From Thalassobius sp002708925 (GTDB lineage Bacteria > Pseudomonadota > Alphaproteobacteria > Rhodobacterales > Rhodobacteraceae), in contig NZ_JBNAGJ010000003.1 in the NCBI RefSeq assembly GCF_049803795.1, positions 380,624-444,623 on the forward strand: 64,000 bases of DNA, written 5' to 3'. The notes beneath the pieces were generated by a model that did not search any database, was not told the origin of the DNA, and worked only from the letters and a program-made list of their open reading frames with translations. Below, in pieces: positions 34,291 through 43,396 of this stretch. A program made the position numbers and the translations under genes. Every line of letters begins with the position of its first letter. The first letter of the stretch is position 1.

Positions 34291-34944
34291 TTACTCGTCC
34301 CGCGCCAGCCCCTCGACCAAGGGTACAAAGCGGACTGGGCGCAATTCATCATAGTCAAATCCGCCTTCAAGCCGCCGCACGCGGATCAGGCTTTGCACCG
34401 TATCCGACTGGCCCACAGGCAGAACCATAATACCCCCGATTTTCAATTGCGCCAAGAGAGGGCCGGGCGGATCCTCGGCCGCAGCGGTCACAAGAATGCG
34501 GTCAAAGGGCGCCTGATCGGGCAAACCAAAGCTGCCATCGGCGGTAAAGGCGGTGATATTGGCAAGATCCAGCGCATCGAACACCTCGCGCGCTTCGCGC
34601 ACCAGGCGGCGGTGACGGTCCACGGTATAGACGCGCCGGGCCAGCTGGCTCAGCACAGCCGCCTGATAGCCCGATCCGGTGCCCACCTCCATGACCTTAT
34701 CGCGCGGGCTGACCTGCAAGGCCTGCGTCATCAGCCCCACCACCGAAGGCTGGCTGATCGTCTGGCCGCAGGCGATGGGCAGGGGCATATCCTCGTAGGC
34801 GCGTTCGGCAAACAGGCCGCGCACGAACAGGCCGCGGTCGATCTTCTCCATCGCGGACAGCACAGCAGCATCCGTCACCCCGCGCGAGCGTAGGGCAAAC
34901 AGGAATTGCATCTTGCGTGTGGCGTCTGCGGTTTCGTCGATCAT
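34291..34944 (-). CDS. pcm: protein-L-isoaspartate O-methyltransferase
   Basis: It repairs isoaspartyl residues by SAM-dependent methylation. The 217-residue protein shows PLPIACGQTISQPSVVGLMT (family signature), the SAM loop VMEVGTGSGYQAAVL (84-98), and ILVTAAAEDPP. The start at 34944 (MIDETADATRK) is chosen because it overlaps the surE stop by 4 bases (ATGA); the open frame upstream lies within surE. It forms the usual surE-pcm pair. Confidence 0.94.
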   Translation of the reverse strand: MIDETADATRKMQFLFALRSRGVTDAAVLSAMEKIDRGLFVRGLFAERAYEDMPLPIACGQTISQPSVVGLMTQALQVSPRDKVMEVGTGSGYQAAVLSQLARRVYTVDRHRRLVREAREVFDALDLANITAFTADGSFGLPDQAPFDRILVTAAAEDPPGPLLAQLKIGGIMVLPVGQSDTVQSLIRVRRLEGGFDYDELRPVRFVPLVEGLARDE

Positions 34945-35723
34945 TCCAGCTCTTTCAGCTTGGCCAGCAGGGCGTGATCCGTCAGATCGGCGCGCATCGG
35001 CGTGACCGAGATATAGCCATCCAGATTGACCGCCGCATCGGTTTCGGGCGCGGTGGGTTTGTGCTGATCGCCGCCCTTGATCCACAGGAATTGCCGCCCC
35101 GAGGGCGACAGATGCGGCTGACAGGAAAACCGGGTGTGTTCGCGAAACCCCTGCGGCACGATCTTCACCCCGCGCACCCCCCGCGCGTCAAAGGGCGGAA
35201 AGTTGATGTTGTAAAACAGCCGATACCCCGCGGTGTCCTCGGGCCAGCTGGCCAGTAATTTGCGGATCAAAGCCGGGGCATGAACCCGCGCTGCCTCGAA
35301 CGGATCGTCGGCATGAAAAATCGACGGCCCCATATATTGCGACATCGCGATCGAGGGAATGCGCTGCAACGCCCCCTCCATCGCCCCGCCCAGCGTTCCG
35401 GAATACAGCGCATTTTCGGCCGAGTTATTGCCCCGGTTCACCCCCGACAGGATCAGATCGGGCAGGTTTTCCTTCAGAACGTGGTGCAGACCGGCCAGCA
35501 CACAATCGGCCGGGCTGCCCTCGGCCGCATAGCGCCGCTCGGCCATCTTGGACAGCATCATCGGATGGGTATAGCTGATACAATGGCCCACGCCCGATTG
35601 CTCAAAGGCCGGCGCCACAGTCCAGACCTCCCCCTCCGGCCCGGCCAGCTCACTGGCAATCTCATGCATGGCCTCCAGGCCCGGCGCATTGATGCCGTCA
35701 TCATTGGTGATCAAAATACGCAT
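34941..35723 (-). CDS. surE: 5'-nucleotidase SurE
   Basis: A metal-dependent 5'/3'-nucleotidase and survival protein. The 260-residue protein begins MRILITNDDGINAPG with the metal-binding D8 and D9, and has LILSGVNRGNNSAENALYSGT (metal Asn and substrate loop) and the C-terminal DYISVTPMRADLT typical of SurE. It is coupled to pcm downstream by a 4-base overlap. The 166-base gap upstream holds a copy of the intergenic repeat. Confidence 0.95.
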   Translation of the reverse strand: MRILITNDDGINAPGLEAMHEIASELAGPEGEVWTVAPAFEQSGVGHCISYTHPMMLSKMAERRYAAEGSPADCVLAGLHHVLKENLPDLILSGVNRGNNSAENALYSGTLGGAMEGALQRIPSIAMSQYMGPSIFHADDPFEAARVHAPALIRKLLASWPEDTAGYRLFYNINFPPFDARGVRGVKIVPQGFREHTRFSCQPHLSPSGRQFLWIKGGDQHKPTAPETDAAVNLDGYISVTPMRADLTDHALLAKLKELE

Positions 35724-35823
35724 GATAAACCCGCCCTTACCGCTCTTTCTCCCTTACTAGCCGCCCCCCGAAACCAGAGCAAGCATCATACCCGCCCCAG
35801 GGCAAACGCCGCGCGCGCCCTGC

Positions 35824-35845
35824 TTCTTTGCTCAGCCAATACTCC
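35824..35845 (+). repeat. 22-base intergenic repeat, copy 2
   Basis: TTCTTTGCTC-agcc-AATACTCC, followed by a GC-rich stem-forming arm to about 35880 (GGGGGAG, then gggcggcgggggc). It reads on the plus strand although the flanking surE and SDR genes are on the minus strand. Confidence 0.75.
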
Positions 35846-35889
35846 GGGGGAGACGCCCAAAGGGCGGCGGGGGCAGCGCCCCTTTGCGG

Positions 35890-36531
35890 CTACGCAACCG
35901 CCTCCAGCAACCGTTTCGCCTCATCCTGAGGCCGCGCCAACACGCCCGTGTCCTCTCCCGGGAAAAACCGCGCGCGGGTGGCCGTGGCCATGGGCTCGGG
36001 GGTCAGGATATGCACCCTGGGGCCGGTCCGGGCGGTCTCGGCGGCCCAGCTGCGGGCCATGGCGATCTGCGCGGCCTTCGTGGCCCCATAGGCACCAAAG
36101 AACTTCTGCCCGGCGCGCGCGTCCTCAAAAAACAGCGCGGTGCCGCTCTCGCCCAGCAAGGGGGCGATATAGGGGATCAGCACCCCGGTCGCCGACACAT
36201 TGCAGGCCACCGATTTTTCCCAATCCTTCTGATCGACGAAATTCGCGGGTGCCAGCGGGGCCACATGCACCGCCGTATGCGCCCAGACATCCACAGCCCC
36301 CCAACGGTCATAGATCGAGCGGCACAGCTGCGCCATCGCGTCCTTGTTGGTGATGTCCATCGGGGCCAGCGTGGCCTGCCCGCCCTTGGCCTGGATTCGG
36401 TCGTCCAGTTCCTCCAGCGCGCCGGTGGTCCGGGCGACGGCAACGATATGGTGGGTCTGGCAAAGCGCCTCGGCCAGGCCTGCGCCCAGGCCGCGCGACG
36501 CTCCGGTGATCAGGGCGATTTTCTGTGTCAT
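35890..36531 (-). CDS. short-chain dehydrogenase/reductase family protein
   Basis: A 213-residue SDR. Seen: IALITGASRGLGAGLAEAL (cofactor loop), the central HTAVHVAPLAP in place of the usual NNAG, and the catalytic YGATK (YxxxK kept). The catalytic Ser expected about 13 residues before Tyr is not obvious: the stretch reads FFEDARAGQKFFGAYGATK. The start at 36531 (MTQKIALITG) is preferred over an upstream ATG 12 codons earlier. Substrate unknown. Gene is shorter than the typical 250 residues. Confidence 0.82.
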   Translation of the reverse strand: MTQKIALITGASRGLGAGLAEALCQTHHIVAVARTTGALEELDDRIQAKGGQATLAPMDITNKDAMAQLCRSIYDRWGAVDVWAHTAVHVAPLAPANFVDQKDWEKSVACNVSATGVLIPYIAPLLGESGTALFFEDARAGQKFFGAYGATKAAQIAMARSWAAETARTGPRVHILTPEPMATATRARFFPGEDTGVLARPQDEAKRLLEAVA

Positions 36532-36595
36532 GGTGCCGGGTTTGGGCCGAAATCCGCAGCGGGTCAAGCGGATTCGGGCCGCCGCCCGCGCGCAT

Positions 36596-37153
36596 TCAGT
36601 CGCGCATCAGATGCGGGCGAATGTCATCCCCGCAAGCGGCATAGAGATCCAGCAGTTGATCGAAGCTGATCCCGTTTGCCTGCGCCAAGGCCAGCGTGCC
36701 GCCCATCGCCACGGCCTGAGGGCGCTGATCGGGGCGGGGAAAGCGCAGGCGCAGCACCTCGGCCTCCAGATCGGGCAGGGGATTGGCCAGCAGCACCTCG
36801 GCCTCGGCGGGCAGAGGCGCGGCCGGATCGTCCCAGCTGTTCAAATAGGCATAGAACATGTCGGGCGGAACCTGCGCCCAGGGGGTGATATGCACGGTCT
36901 CATCCGCGCCCTGCACAGGCAGGCTGAGCACCACCCGCAGGTATCGCGCCTCTCCGGTGCGGCACAGATCGGGCGACAGCTGATCGGCCCCTTCCTTGAC
37001 AAAGGGCGCATCCGCGCGCGCGCCATGCGGCCAGTCCGAGGGATGATCGAACCCGATGTCGTAAATCCCCGAAAACCGCCGTCCGCAACAGGGGCAGGCG
37101 CGGGTTTCATCGTTAAAACGGCGCCAGCGGGCATCCAGAGACAACAGAGACAT
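36596..37153 (-). CDS. DUF2199 domain protein
   Basis: A 185-residue protein with an N-terminal CPCCGRRFSGIYDIGFDHP, a CxxC pair (C20, C23) that may bind metal, and the DUF2199 hallmark of a middle segment with CRTGEARYLRVVLSLPV and WAQVPPDMFYAYLNSWDD. No signal peptide. It lies between the SDR gene and the small GspC-like gene on the same strand. No function is known for the family. Confidence 0.8.
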   Translation of the reverse strand: MSLLSLDARWRRFNDETRACPCCGRRFSGIYDIGFDHPSDWPHGARADAPFVKEGADQLSPDLCRTGEARYLRVVLSLPVQGADETVHITPWAQVPPDMFYAYLNSWDDPAAPLPAEAEVLLANPLPDLEAEVLRLRFPRPDQRPQAVAMGGTLALAQANGISFDQLLDLYAACGDDIRPHLMRD

Positions 37154-37215
37154 ATCAGGGCCTTCTTGCAGGGTGGGGGCACAGTAGGGGCGCAGATGCA
37201 GAGGCGCAAGCGGCG

Positions 37216-37716
37216 CTATTCGGGCAGGCTGAGCGTTTTCTGCGCGCCTTTGCGCGTCAGAATGACCCGGCCCTCGGTGATCGCGACCACCTGATGCCCC
37301 TGAATACGATCCCCTGTTGAAACCTGCCGGGTGCGTCGGCCCTGGCGCAGCAGCGCGCGGCTGCTTTGCGGGGTGATCAGGGTGCCCAGCAAAGTCAGCC
37401 CGCTGGGCAAAGGCATATCGGTTTGGGTCGCGGCCTGCGCGACCTGCGGCGGAGTGGGCGTTGTCATAAGATCCATGTGGCTACGCAGCGCATTGTTGCT
37501 GCGTTGCGGCATATGACGAGGGCGGACCCCGGAAAAAAGGCCCATATGCGAAAGAACAGGGCCGATCAGCGGCCAATCGCTGGCCCGTGCCGCCCGTGGG
37601 CGCGAAAAATTGCCTGCCTGAAGCGCGCCTGTCTTAAGCGCGCCTGTGCTCAACGCGCCGCTGCCACACGAAAAAGGGGCATCGCGCGCGGCAATGCCCT
37701 CGGTCCGGCGGATCAA
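37216..37716 (-). CDS. small protein with GspC/PilP-like C-terminal domain (start uncertain)
   Basis: The C-terminal 65 residues (SGLTLLGTLITPQSSRALLRQ then STGDRIQGHQVVAITEGRVI-type sequence) resemble the homology region of type II secretion GspC or pilus PilP proteins: a short beta domain with GxxI and a basic repeat-like end (LTRKGAQKTLSLPE). There are no membrane helix and no secretion genes nearby. The full open frame of 166 codons starts with TTG 7 bases after purF; ATG codons at 37545, 37512 and 37476 are alternatives, and I cannot see a ribosome-binding site that decides. Part of the N-terminal stretch is made of a tandem repeat. Assignment is tentative. Confidence 0.45.
   Translation of the reverse strand: MIRRTEGIAARDAPFSCGSGALSTGALKTGALQAGNFSRPRAARASDWPLIGPVLSHMGLFSGVRPRHMPQRSNNALRSHMDLMTTPTPPQVAQAATQTDMPLPSGLTLLGTLITPQSSRALLRQGRRTRQVSTGDRIQGHQVVAITEGRVILTRKGAQKTLSLPE
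37612..37656 (-). repeat. three tandem 15-base repeats
   Basis: Units 37612-37626, 37627-37641 and 37642-37656 each read GCCTG, five variable bases, then AAGCGC (AACGC in the last). On the minus strand they encode the repeated Gly-Ala-Leu-x-Thr motif in the N-terminal part of the GspC-like frame. Confidence 0.75.
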
Positions 37717-37723
37717 TCGCGGC

Positions 37724-39190
37724 CTATTCGGCGGCTTTCAGCACAAAGCCCTTCTGGATCATATCCGAGGGTTCAACCGGATATTCCCCCGAGAAACACG
37801 CATCGCAATATTGCGGGCAGTCGTTCTTGCGGCCCTCGGCCTCGCCCACGGCGCGGTACAGCCCGTCCAGCGAGATGAACTTCAGACTGTCCACATTCAG
37901 ATGCTGGCGCATTTCTTCCTCGGTCATGGTGGCGGCCAGCAGCTTTTCGCGCTGGGGCGTGTCCACGCCATAGAAACAGGGCCAGGCCGTGGGGGGCGAG
38001 GCAATGCGGAAATGCACCTCGGCGGCGCCAGCGTCCAGGATCATTTCCTTGATCTTGCGGCTGGTCGTGCCGCGCACCACCGAATCGTCCACCAGAATGA
38101 CCCGCTTGCCCTTGATCAGGGCGCGGTTGACGTTCAGTTTCAGCCGGACGCCCATGTTGCGGATCTGCTCGGTCGGCTCGATGAAAGTCCGGCCCATGTA
38201 CTGGTTGCGGATGATGCCCTGCCCGAAGGGAATGCCGCTTTCGTGGGCAAAACCGATGGCCGCAGGGGTGCCGCTGTCGGGCACGGGGCAGACCAGATCG
38301 GCCTCGACCGGGGCCTCGCGGGCCAGTTCCACACCGATCTGGCGGCGGGTTTCATAGACGGAGCGCCCGTCGATGATGCTGTCGGGGCGCGAGAAATACA
38401 CATGTTCGAAGATGCAGAATTTCGAGGGGCGCGGGCGGAAGGGGCGGATGCTCTCGATCCCGTGCTTTTCGCTGATCACGACCATCTCGCCCGGCTCGAT
38501 CTCGCGCACGTATTCGGCACCGATGATGTCCAGCGCGCAGGTTTCCGAGCTGAGCGCCCAGCCATCGCCGATCTTGCCCAGCACCAGCGGGCGCACGCCC
38601 AGCGGATCGCGCACGCCGATCAGCTTGGTGCGGGTCATGGCGACCACGGAAAACGCGCCTTCGACGCGGCGCAGGGCGTCCTCCATCCGTTCGGGAATGG
38701 TGCGTTGCAGCGACCGGGCCATCAGATGGATGATACATTCCGAATCCGAAGAAGACTGGAAGATCGAGCCACGCTCGATCAGCTCGCGGCGCAGGGCGTC
38801 GGCATTGGTGATATTGCCGTTATGCGCAATCGCGGCCCCGCCCATGGAGAATTCCCCAAAGAACGGCTGCACATCGCGGATCGCCGCGCCCTTGGAGCCG
38901 GCGGTGGAATAGCGCACATGCCCGATGGCCAGCGGCCCAGGCAGCGTTTTCATCAGCGATTGCGAGGTAAAGTTATCGCGCACATAGCCGAAACGGCGGG
39001 CGCTGTTGAACCCTTCGATGGGATCGTGGCTGACGATCCCGCCGGCCTCTTGGCCGCGGTGTTGCAGCGCATGAAGGCCCAGGGCCACGAAGTTGGCCGC
39101 ATCGGCAACGCCGACGACGCCGAACACGCCGCACTCCTCTTTCAGCTTGTCATCGTCGAAGGGGTGAGCGGGTGGCATAAGCTTGGACAA
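37724..39190 (-). CDS. purF: amidophosphoribosyltransferase
   Basis: PurF makes phosphoribosylamine, the first committed step of purine synthesis. The 488-residue protein has the N-terminal nucleophile: C20 in EECGVFGVVG, preceded by a propeptide (MPPAHPFDDDKLKEE) that is normally cleaved. The glutaminase domain continues with HALQHRGQEAGGIVS and YSTAGS; the PRTase loop reads VILVDDSVVRGTTS. A cluster-type Cys set (QYCDACFSGEYP) lies near the end. The start could also be the ATG four codons later. Own promoter is likely because a terminator stands before it. Confidence 0.96.
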   Translation of the reverse strand: MSKLMPPAHPFDDDKLKEECGVFGVVGVADAANFVALGLHALQHRGQEAGGIVSHDPIEGFNSARRFGYVRDNFTSQSLMKTLPGPLAIGHVRYSTAGSKGAAIRDVQPFFGEFSMGGAAIAHNGNITNADALRRELIERGSIFQSSSDSECIIHLMARSLQRTIPERMEDALRRVEGAFSVVAMTRTKLIGVRDPLGVRPLVLGKIGDGWALSSETCALDIIGAEYVREIEPGEMVVISEKHGIESIRPFRPRPSKFCIFEHVYFSRPDSIIDGRSVYETRRQIGVELAREAPVEADLVCPVPDSGTPAAIGFAHESGIPFGQGIIRNQYMGRTFIEPTEQIRNMGVRLKLNVNRALIKGKRVILVDDSVVRGTTSRKIKEMILDAGAAEVHFRIASPPTAWPCFYGVDTPQREKLLAATMTEEEMRQHLNVDSLKFISLDGLYRAVGEAEGRKNDCPQYCDACFSGEYPVEPSDMIQKGFVLKAAE

Positions 39191-39224
39191 GGCTGTGCTC
39201 CGAATCCGTTGGCTGGCAGTTTGG

Positions 39225-39258
39225 CCCCTACATAGGGGTAGAATGCGTGACTGTCACG
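39225..39258. promoter_or_regulatory. two adjacent palindromes upstream of purF
   Basis: CCCCTA-CA-TAGGGG (39225-39238) and the perfect odd palindrome CGTGAC-T-GTCACG (39246-39258) lie 35-68 bases before the purF start codon and after the cvpA terminator. They have the size of operator sites, but I cannot name a regulator. Confidence 0.45.
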
Positions 39259-39266
39259 AAAGGATC

Positions 39267-39299
39267 ATAAAAGAACCGCCCGGCAATTGCACGGGCGGT
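39267..39299 (-). terminator. rho-independent terminator after cvpA
   Basis: On the minus strand ACCGCCCG (39299-39292), loop of nine bases, CGGGCGGT (39282-39275), then TCTTTTAT. The stem is a perfect 8 bp and begins 45 bases after the cvpA stop. Confidence 0.75.
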
Positions 39300-39343
39300 C
39301 TTGGATTTCTTGGGGCGATGCGAATGCGGCGCTTTCACGCAGA

Positions 39344-39898
39344 TCATTTTTCGCAGGCGTTGGTCAGCTGTTCGTATTGGGCGGTGATCCAGCCCAGGGC
39401 CTCTTCGGGGTCGCTGCCTTCGATTTTGCCGGTCATTTTGGCGAAGACCCGCGCCGAGCGGCTGTCATCCACCATCGGAATCTGCTGCGAGGTGATCACG
39501 GTCTCATAGACAAAGAAGGCAATCGCCACCAGCAAGATACCGCGCAGCACGCCGAACAGGAACCCGATGCCCTGATCCAGCCCCCCCAGAACCGAGCGTT
39601 GCACCAGCGAGGAAAACAGCGGCGTAAAGAAGGAGGCAATCACCAGCGCCAGCGCGAACACGGCGGCAAAGGCGGCGATGATGCTTAGCTCGCAACTGTC
39701 GGCAATGAAGTCGCCCAGCACCGGGATTTCCTTGACCAGCGGCTGCACCTGCGGCGCAAAGAGATAGGCCAGAATGGCCGCAGCCACCCAGCCGGCGATG
39801 GCCAGCGCCTCGCGCACAACCCCGCGCGAATAGGCCAGCAGGGCCGAAAGGATGATGACGACCGCAACAACGCCGTCGATAATGGTGAACCCGTCCAT
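39344..39898 (-). CDS. cvpA: CvpA family membrane protein
   Basis: A 184-residue membrane protein with four hydrophobic segments (about 8-25, 31-50, 65-90 and 105-130), beginning FTIIDGVVAVVIILSALLAY. This N-terminus (D-x-x-x-x-x-x-x-x-S-A-L-x-x-Y-x-R-G) is the CvpA/colicin V production signature, and the gene lies directly before purF, its classical neighbour. CvpA proteins are needed for colicin V export in E. coli; the basic role is unclear. C-terminal tail is soluble and acidic. Confidence 0.9.
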   Translation of the reverse strand: MDGFTIIDGVVAVVIILSALLAYSRGVVREALAIAGWVAAAILAYLFAPQVQPLVKEIPVLGDFIADSCELSIIAAFAAVFALALVIASFFTPLFSSLVQRSVLGGLDQGIGFLFGVLRGILLVAIAFFVYETVITSQQIPMVDDSRSARVFAKMTGKIEGSDPEEALGWITAQYEQLTNACEK

Positions 39899-39922
39899 AA
39901 GTCCGTCCTTGTTTATCAGCGC

Positions 39923-41287
<1,365 letters not shown>

Positions 41288-41319
41288 GGGCGCAGTGATG
41301 CCCTAGCGGGCGGTCTCGG

Positions 41320-41748
41320 TCAAACCCGTTCCTTGCGGGCAGCGATGGAAATCCCCAAAGAGGCCAGGATGCAGCCTGTGAACAGATACAGGCCCCAGGC
41401 GGTCTCGATCGTGCCCAGGCCGATGCCCTTAGCGATGGTGATGTAGAGCGCGATCAAAAAGATGTCCGCCATGGCCAGTTTGCCCAGGATATTGAGCGCG
41501 GGCAGGGTGCGCCTGTCCAGCAGGTCAAAGTGGATCAGCGCCAGGCCGATGGTTTTGATATAGGGCGCGAAGAGGGCAAATACTGTCACGATGAGCGCCA
41601 GGAAGACGTCGCTGCTCCACAGGCTTTGCAGGCCCGAGATGACGCTGATTTCCGACAGGCCGAAGAGCGGCAAAAGCCCGGCGCGCAACAGCGGCGCGAA
41701 CCAGGCGATGGGAAAGAGGATCAGGAGGGCGAGGTTGAGGTATTTCAT
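41320..41748 (-). CDS. single-domain PqiA-like membrane protein
   Basis: A 142-residue protein with four hydrophobic segments, matching one half of the paraquat-inducible protein A (PqiA) family: LALLILFPIAWFAPLL at the start and the conserved-looking LGKLAMADIFLIAL. No CxxC zinc ribbon is present, unlike two-domain PqiA. It lies near mlaF/mlaE, also lipid-transport-related genes; a shared outer-membrane lipid function is plausible. Confidence 0.72.
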   Translation of the reverse strand: MKYLNLALLILFPIAWFAPLLRAGLLPLFGLSEISVISGLQSLWSSDVFLALIVTVFALFAPYIKTIGLALIHFDLLDRRTLPALNILGKLAMADIFLIALYITIAKGIGLGTIETAWGLYLFTGCILASLGISIAARKERV

Positions 41749-41844
41749 GCGGGGGCGTCTCCTTTGGCTATGCAGCTAGGGGGCGCGGGCGGTGTGCGCA
41801 AGGGCGGCGGCGGCACCTTGGGTGGGGCAGGGACGCCTTCGGCG

Positions 41845-41866
41845 AGAGTATTTCTTTCAGAAAGAA
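41845..41866 (-). repeat. 22-base intergenic repeat, copy 3 (divergent)
   Basis: On the minus strand it reads TTCTTTCTGA-aaga-AATACTCT, then a GC-rich arm (cgccgaaggc). It is in the 122-base gap between mlaF and pqiA. It differs from the consensus in the middle but has the same 22-base length. Confidence 0.6.
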
Positions 41867-41870
41867 GGCG

Positions 41871-42617
41871 TTAGCGGACGGATTCTATTGGCCCGTCGGC
41901 GCGGCCGTGGATGAATTGATCGAGGTAGGGATCGCCCGAGGTGTCCATCTGGCTGACCGGGCCGGTCCATTTGATCACCCCTTCGTGCAGCATGGCGACG
42001 TTATCGGCGATGGCGCGCACGCTGCTCATGTCATGGGTGATGGTCATTGCCGTGGCGCCCATTTCGACGACGATTTCACGGATGAGTTCGTTGATGACGC
42101 CGGACATGATCGGATCGAGCCCGGTGGTGGGTTCGTCGAAGAAGATGATTTCGGGATTGGCGGCGATGGCGCGGGCCAGGCCCACGCGTTTTTGCATCCC
42201 GCCCGACAGTTCCGCCGGGAATTTGTCGGCGACATCGGGTTTCAGGCCGACGCGGCGCAGTTTTTCGATGGCGATTTCGCGGGCTTCGTGTTTGGGGCGT
42301 TTCAGCGAGCCGCGCAGCAGGCGGAAGGCGACGTTTTGCCAGACGGGCAGCGAGTCAAACAGCGCGCCGCCCTGAAACAGCATCCCGAAACGGGCGAGAA
42401 AGGCGTCTCGGTCGGCTTTGGTGACGTCCTGGCCGTCCAGCGTGATGGTGCCGCTATCGGGGGCGATCAGCCCCAGCACGCATTTCAGCGCCACCGATTT
42501 GCCAGTGCCCGAGCCGCCGATGATCACCATGGAGGTGCCCTTGGGGATTGTCAGATCGACCCCGCGCAGCACCTGATGGTTACCGAACCCTTTGTGGACG
42601 TTTGTCAGTTCGATCAT
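41871..42617 (-). CDS. mlaF: phospholipid ABC transporter ATP-binding protein (MlaF-like)
   Basis: A 248-residue ATPase of the Mla lipid transport system, which moves phospholipids between the membranes. Seen: Walker A GGSGTGKSV, signature LSGGMQKRVGLARAI (the MlaF/Ttg2A style with GGMQKRVG), Walker B IIFFDEPTTGLDP, and a SVRAI-containing H-loop region ITHDMSSVRAI. The start overlaps the mlaE stop by 4 bases. No mlaD substrate-binding gene is adjacent. Confidence 0.88.
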   Translation of the reverse strand: MIELTNVHKGFGNHQVLRGVDLTIPKGTSMVIIGGSGTGKSVALKCVLGLIAPDSGTITLDGQDVTKADRDAFLARFGMLFQGGALFDSLPVWQNVAFRLLRGSLKRPKHEAREIAIEKLRRVGLKPDVADKFPAELSGGMQKRVGLARAIAANPEIIFFDEPTTGLDPIMSGVINELIREIVVEMGATAMTITHDMSSVRAIADNVAMLHEGVIKWTGPVSQMDTSGDPYLDQFIHGRADGPIESVR

Positions 42618-43396
42618 GCGGAGAAAAACACCTCGGTCAGCAGGTAATTGGCCGCCAGGATCAGGATCGAGGCCGCGACGACCGCCGATTTCGTTGCCCG
42701 GCCCACGCCCTGCGCGCCGCGGCCCGAATGCATCCCGTAAAAGCAGCCCATCAGCGCCACGATAAAGCCAAAGGCCGCGCCCTTGATCAGGCCGGACACG
42801 ATGTCAAATGTTTCAAGGAAATCAACGGTGTTGCTTAGGTAGGCCGCGCCGTTGAACCCCAGTCGGCTGATCCCGACGAAATAGCCGCCCATGATGCCGA
42901 TCACATCGCCGATGCCAACCAGCACGGGCACGGCAATCGTCGCGGCCAGCACGCGCGGCAGGGTCAGATATTTCATCGGATGGGTGGAGAGCGTGACCAG
43001 AGCGTCGATCTGCTCGGTCACTTTCATCGTGCCGATTTCGGCCGCGATCGAGCTGGCCACCCGCGCGGCCACCATCAGCCCGGCCAGCACCGGGCCCAGC
43101 TCGCGTACCATGCCGATGGCCACGATCGAGGGCACCACGGCCTCGGCGTTGAAGCGGCTGCCGCCCGCGTAGATCTGTAGCGCCAGCGCGCCCCCGGTAA
43201 ACAGCGTGGTCAGCCCCACAACGGGCAGGGACAGCCAGCCGATCTGCACCAGAGCGTGCAGAAACTCGCGCCCATAAAACGGCGGCCGGAACAGATGCGA
43301 AACGGTCTGAGCCGCAAACAGAGTCACCCGCCCCACCAGCGCCAAAGCCGCCAGAACCTGCTGCCCCAGGGCCGCCAAAGGCGCAGCCGGGCTCAT
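42614..43396 (-). CDS. mlaE: phospholipid ABC transporter permease (MlaE family)
   Basis: A 260-residue permease with about five hydrophobic helices. Seen: PFYGREFLHALVQIGWLSLPVVGLT, the MlaE hallmark VVPSIVAIGMVRELGPVLAGLMVAARV, EIGTMKVTEQIDAL, and KSAVVAASILILAANYLLT. It partners the MlaF-like ATPase downstream (4-base overlap) and overlaps alr upstream by 4 bases. Confidence 0.9.
   Translation of the reverse strand: MSPAAPLAALGQQVLAALALVGRVTLFAAQTVSHLFRPPFYGREFLHALVQIGWLSLPVVGLTTLFTGGALALQIYAGGSRFNAEAVVPSIVAIGMVRELGPVLAGLMVAARVASSIAAEIGTMKVTEQIDALVTLSTHPMKYLTLPRVLAATIAVPVLVGIGDVIGIMGGYFVGISRLGFNGAAYLSNTVDFLETFDIVSGLIKGAAFGFIVALMGCFYGMHSGRGAQGVGRATKSAVVAASILILAANYLLTEVFFSA

Noticed and set aside
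37724..39190. Plus-strand open frame of 529 codons over purF
   Set aside because: PurF motifs and the catalytic N-terminal Cys on the minus strand leave no room for it.
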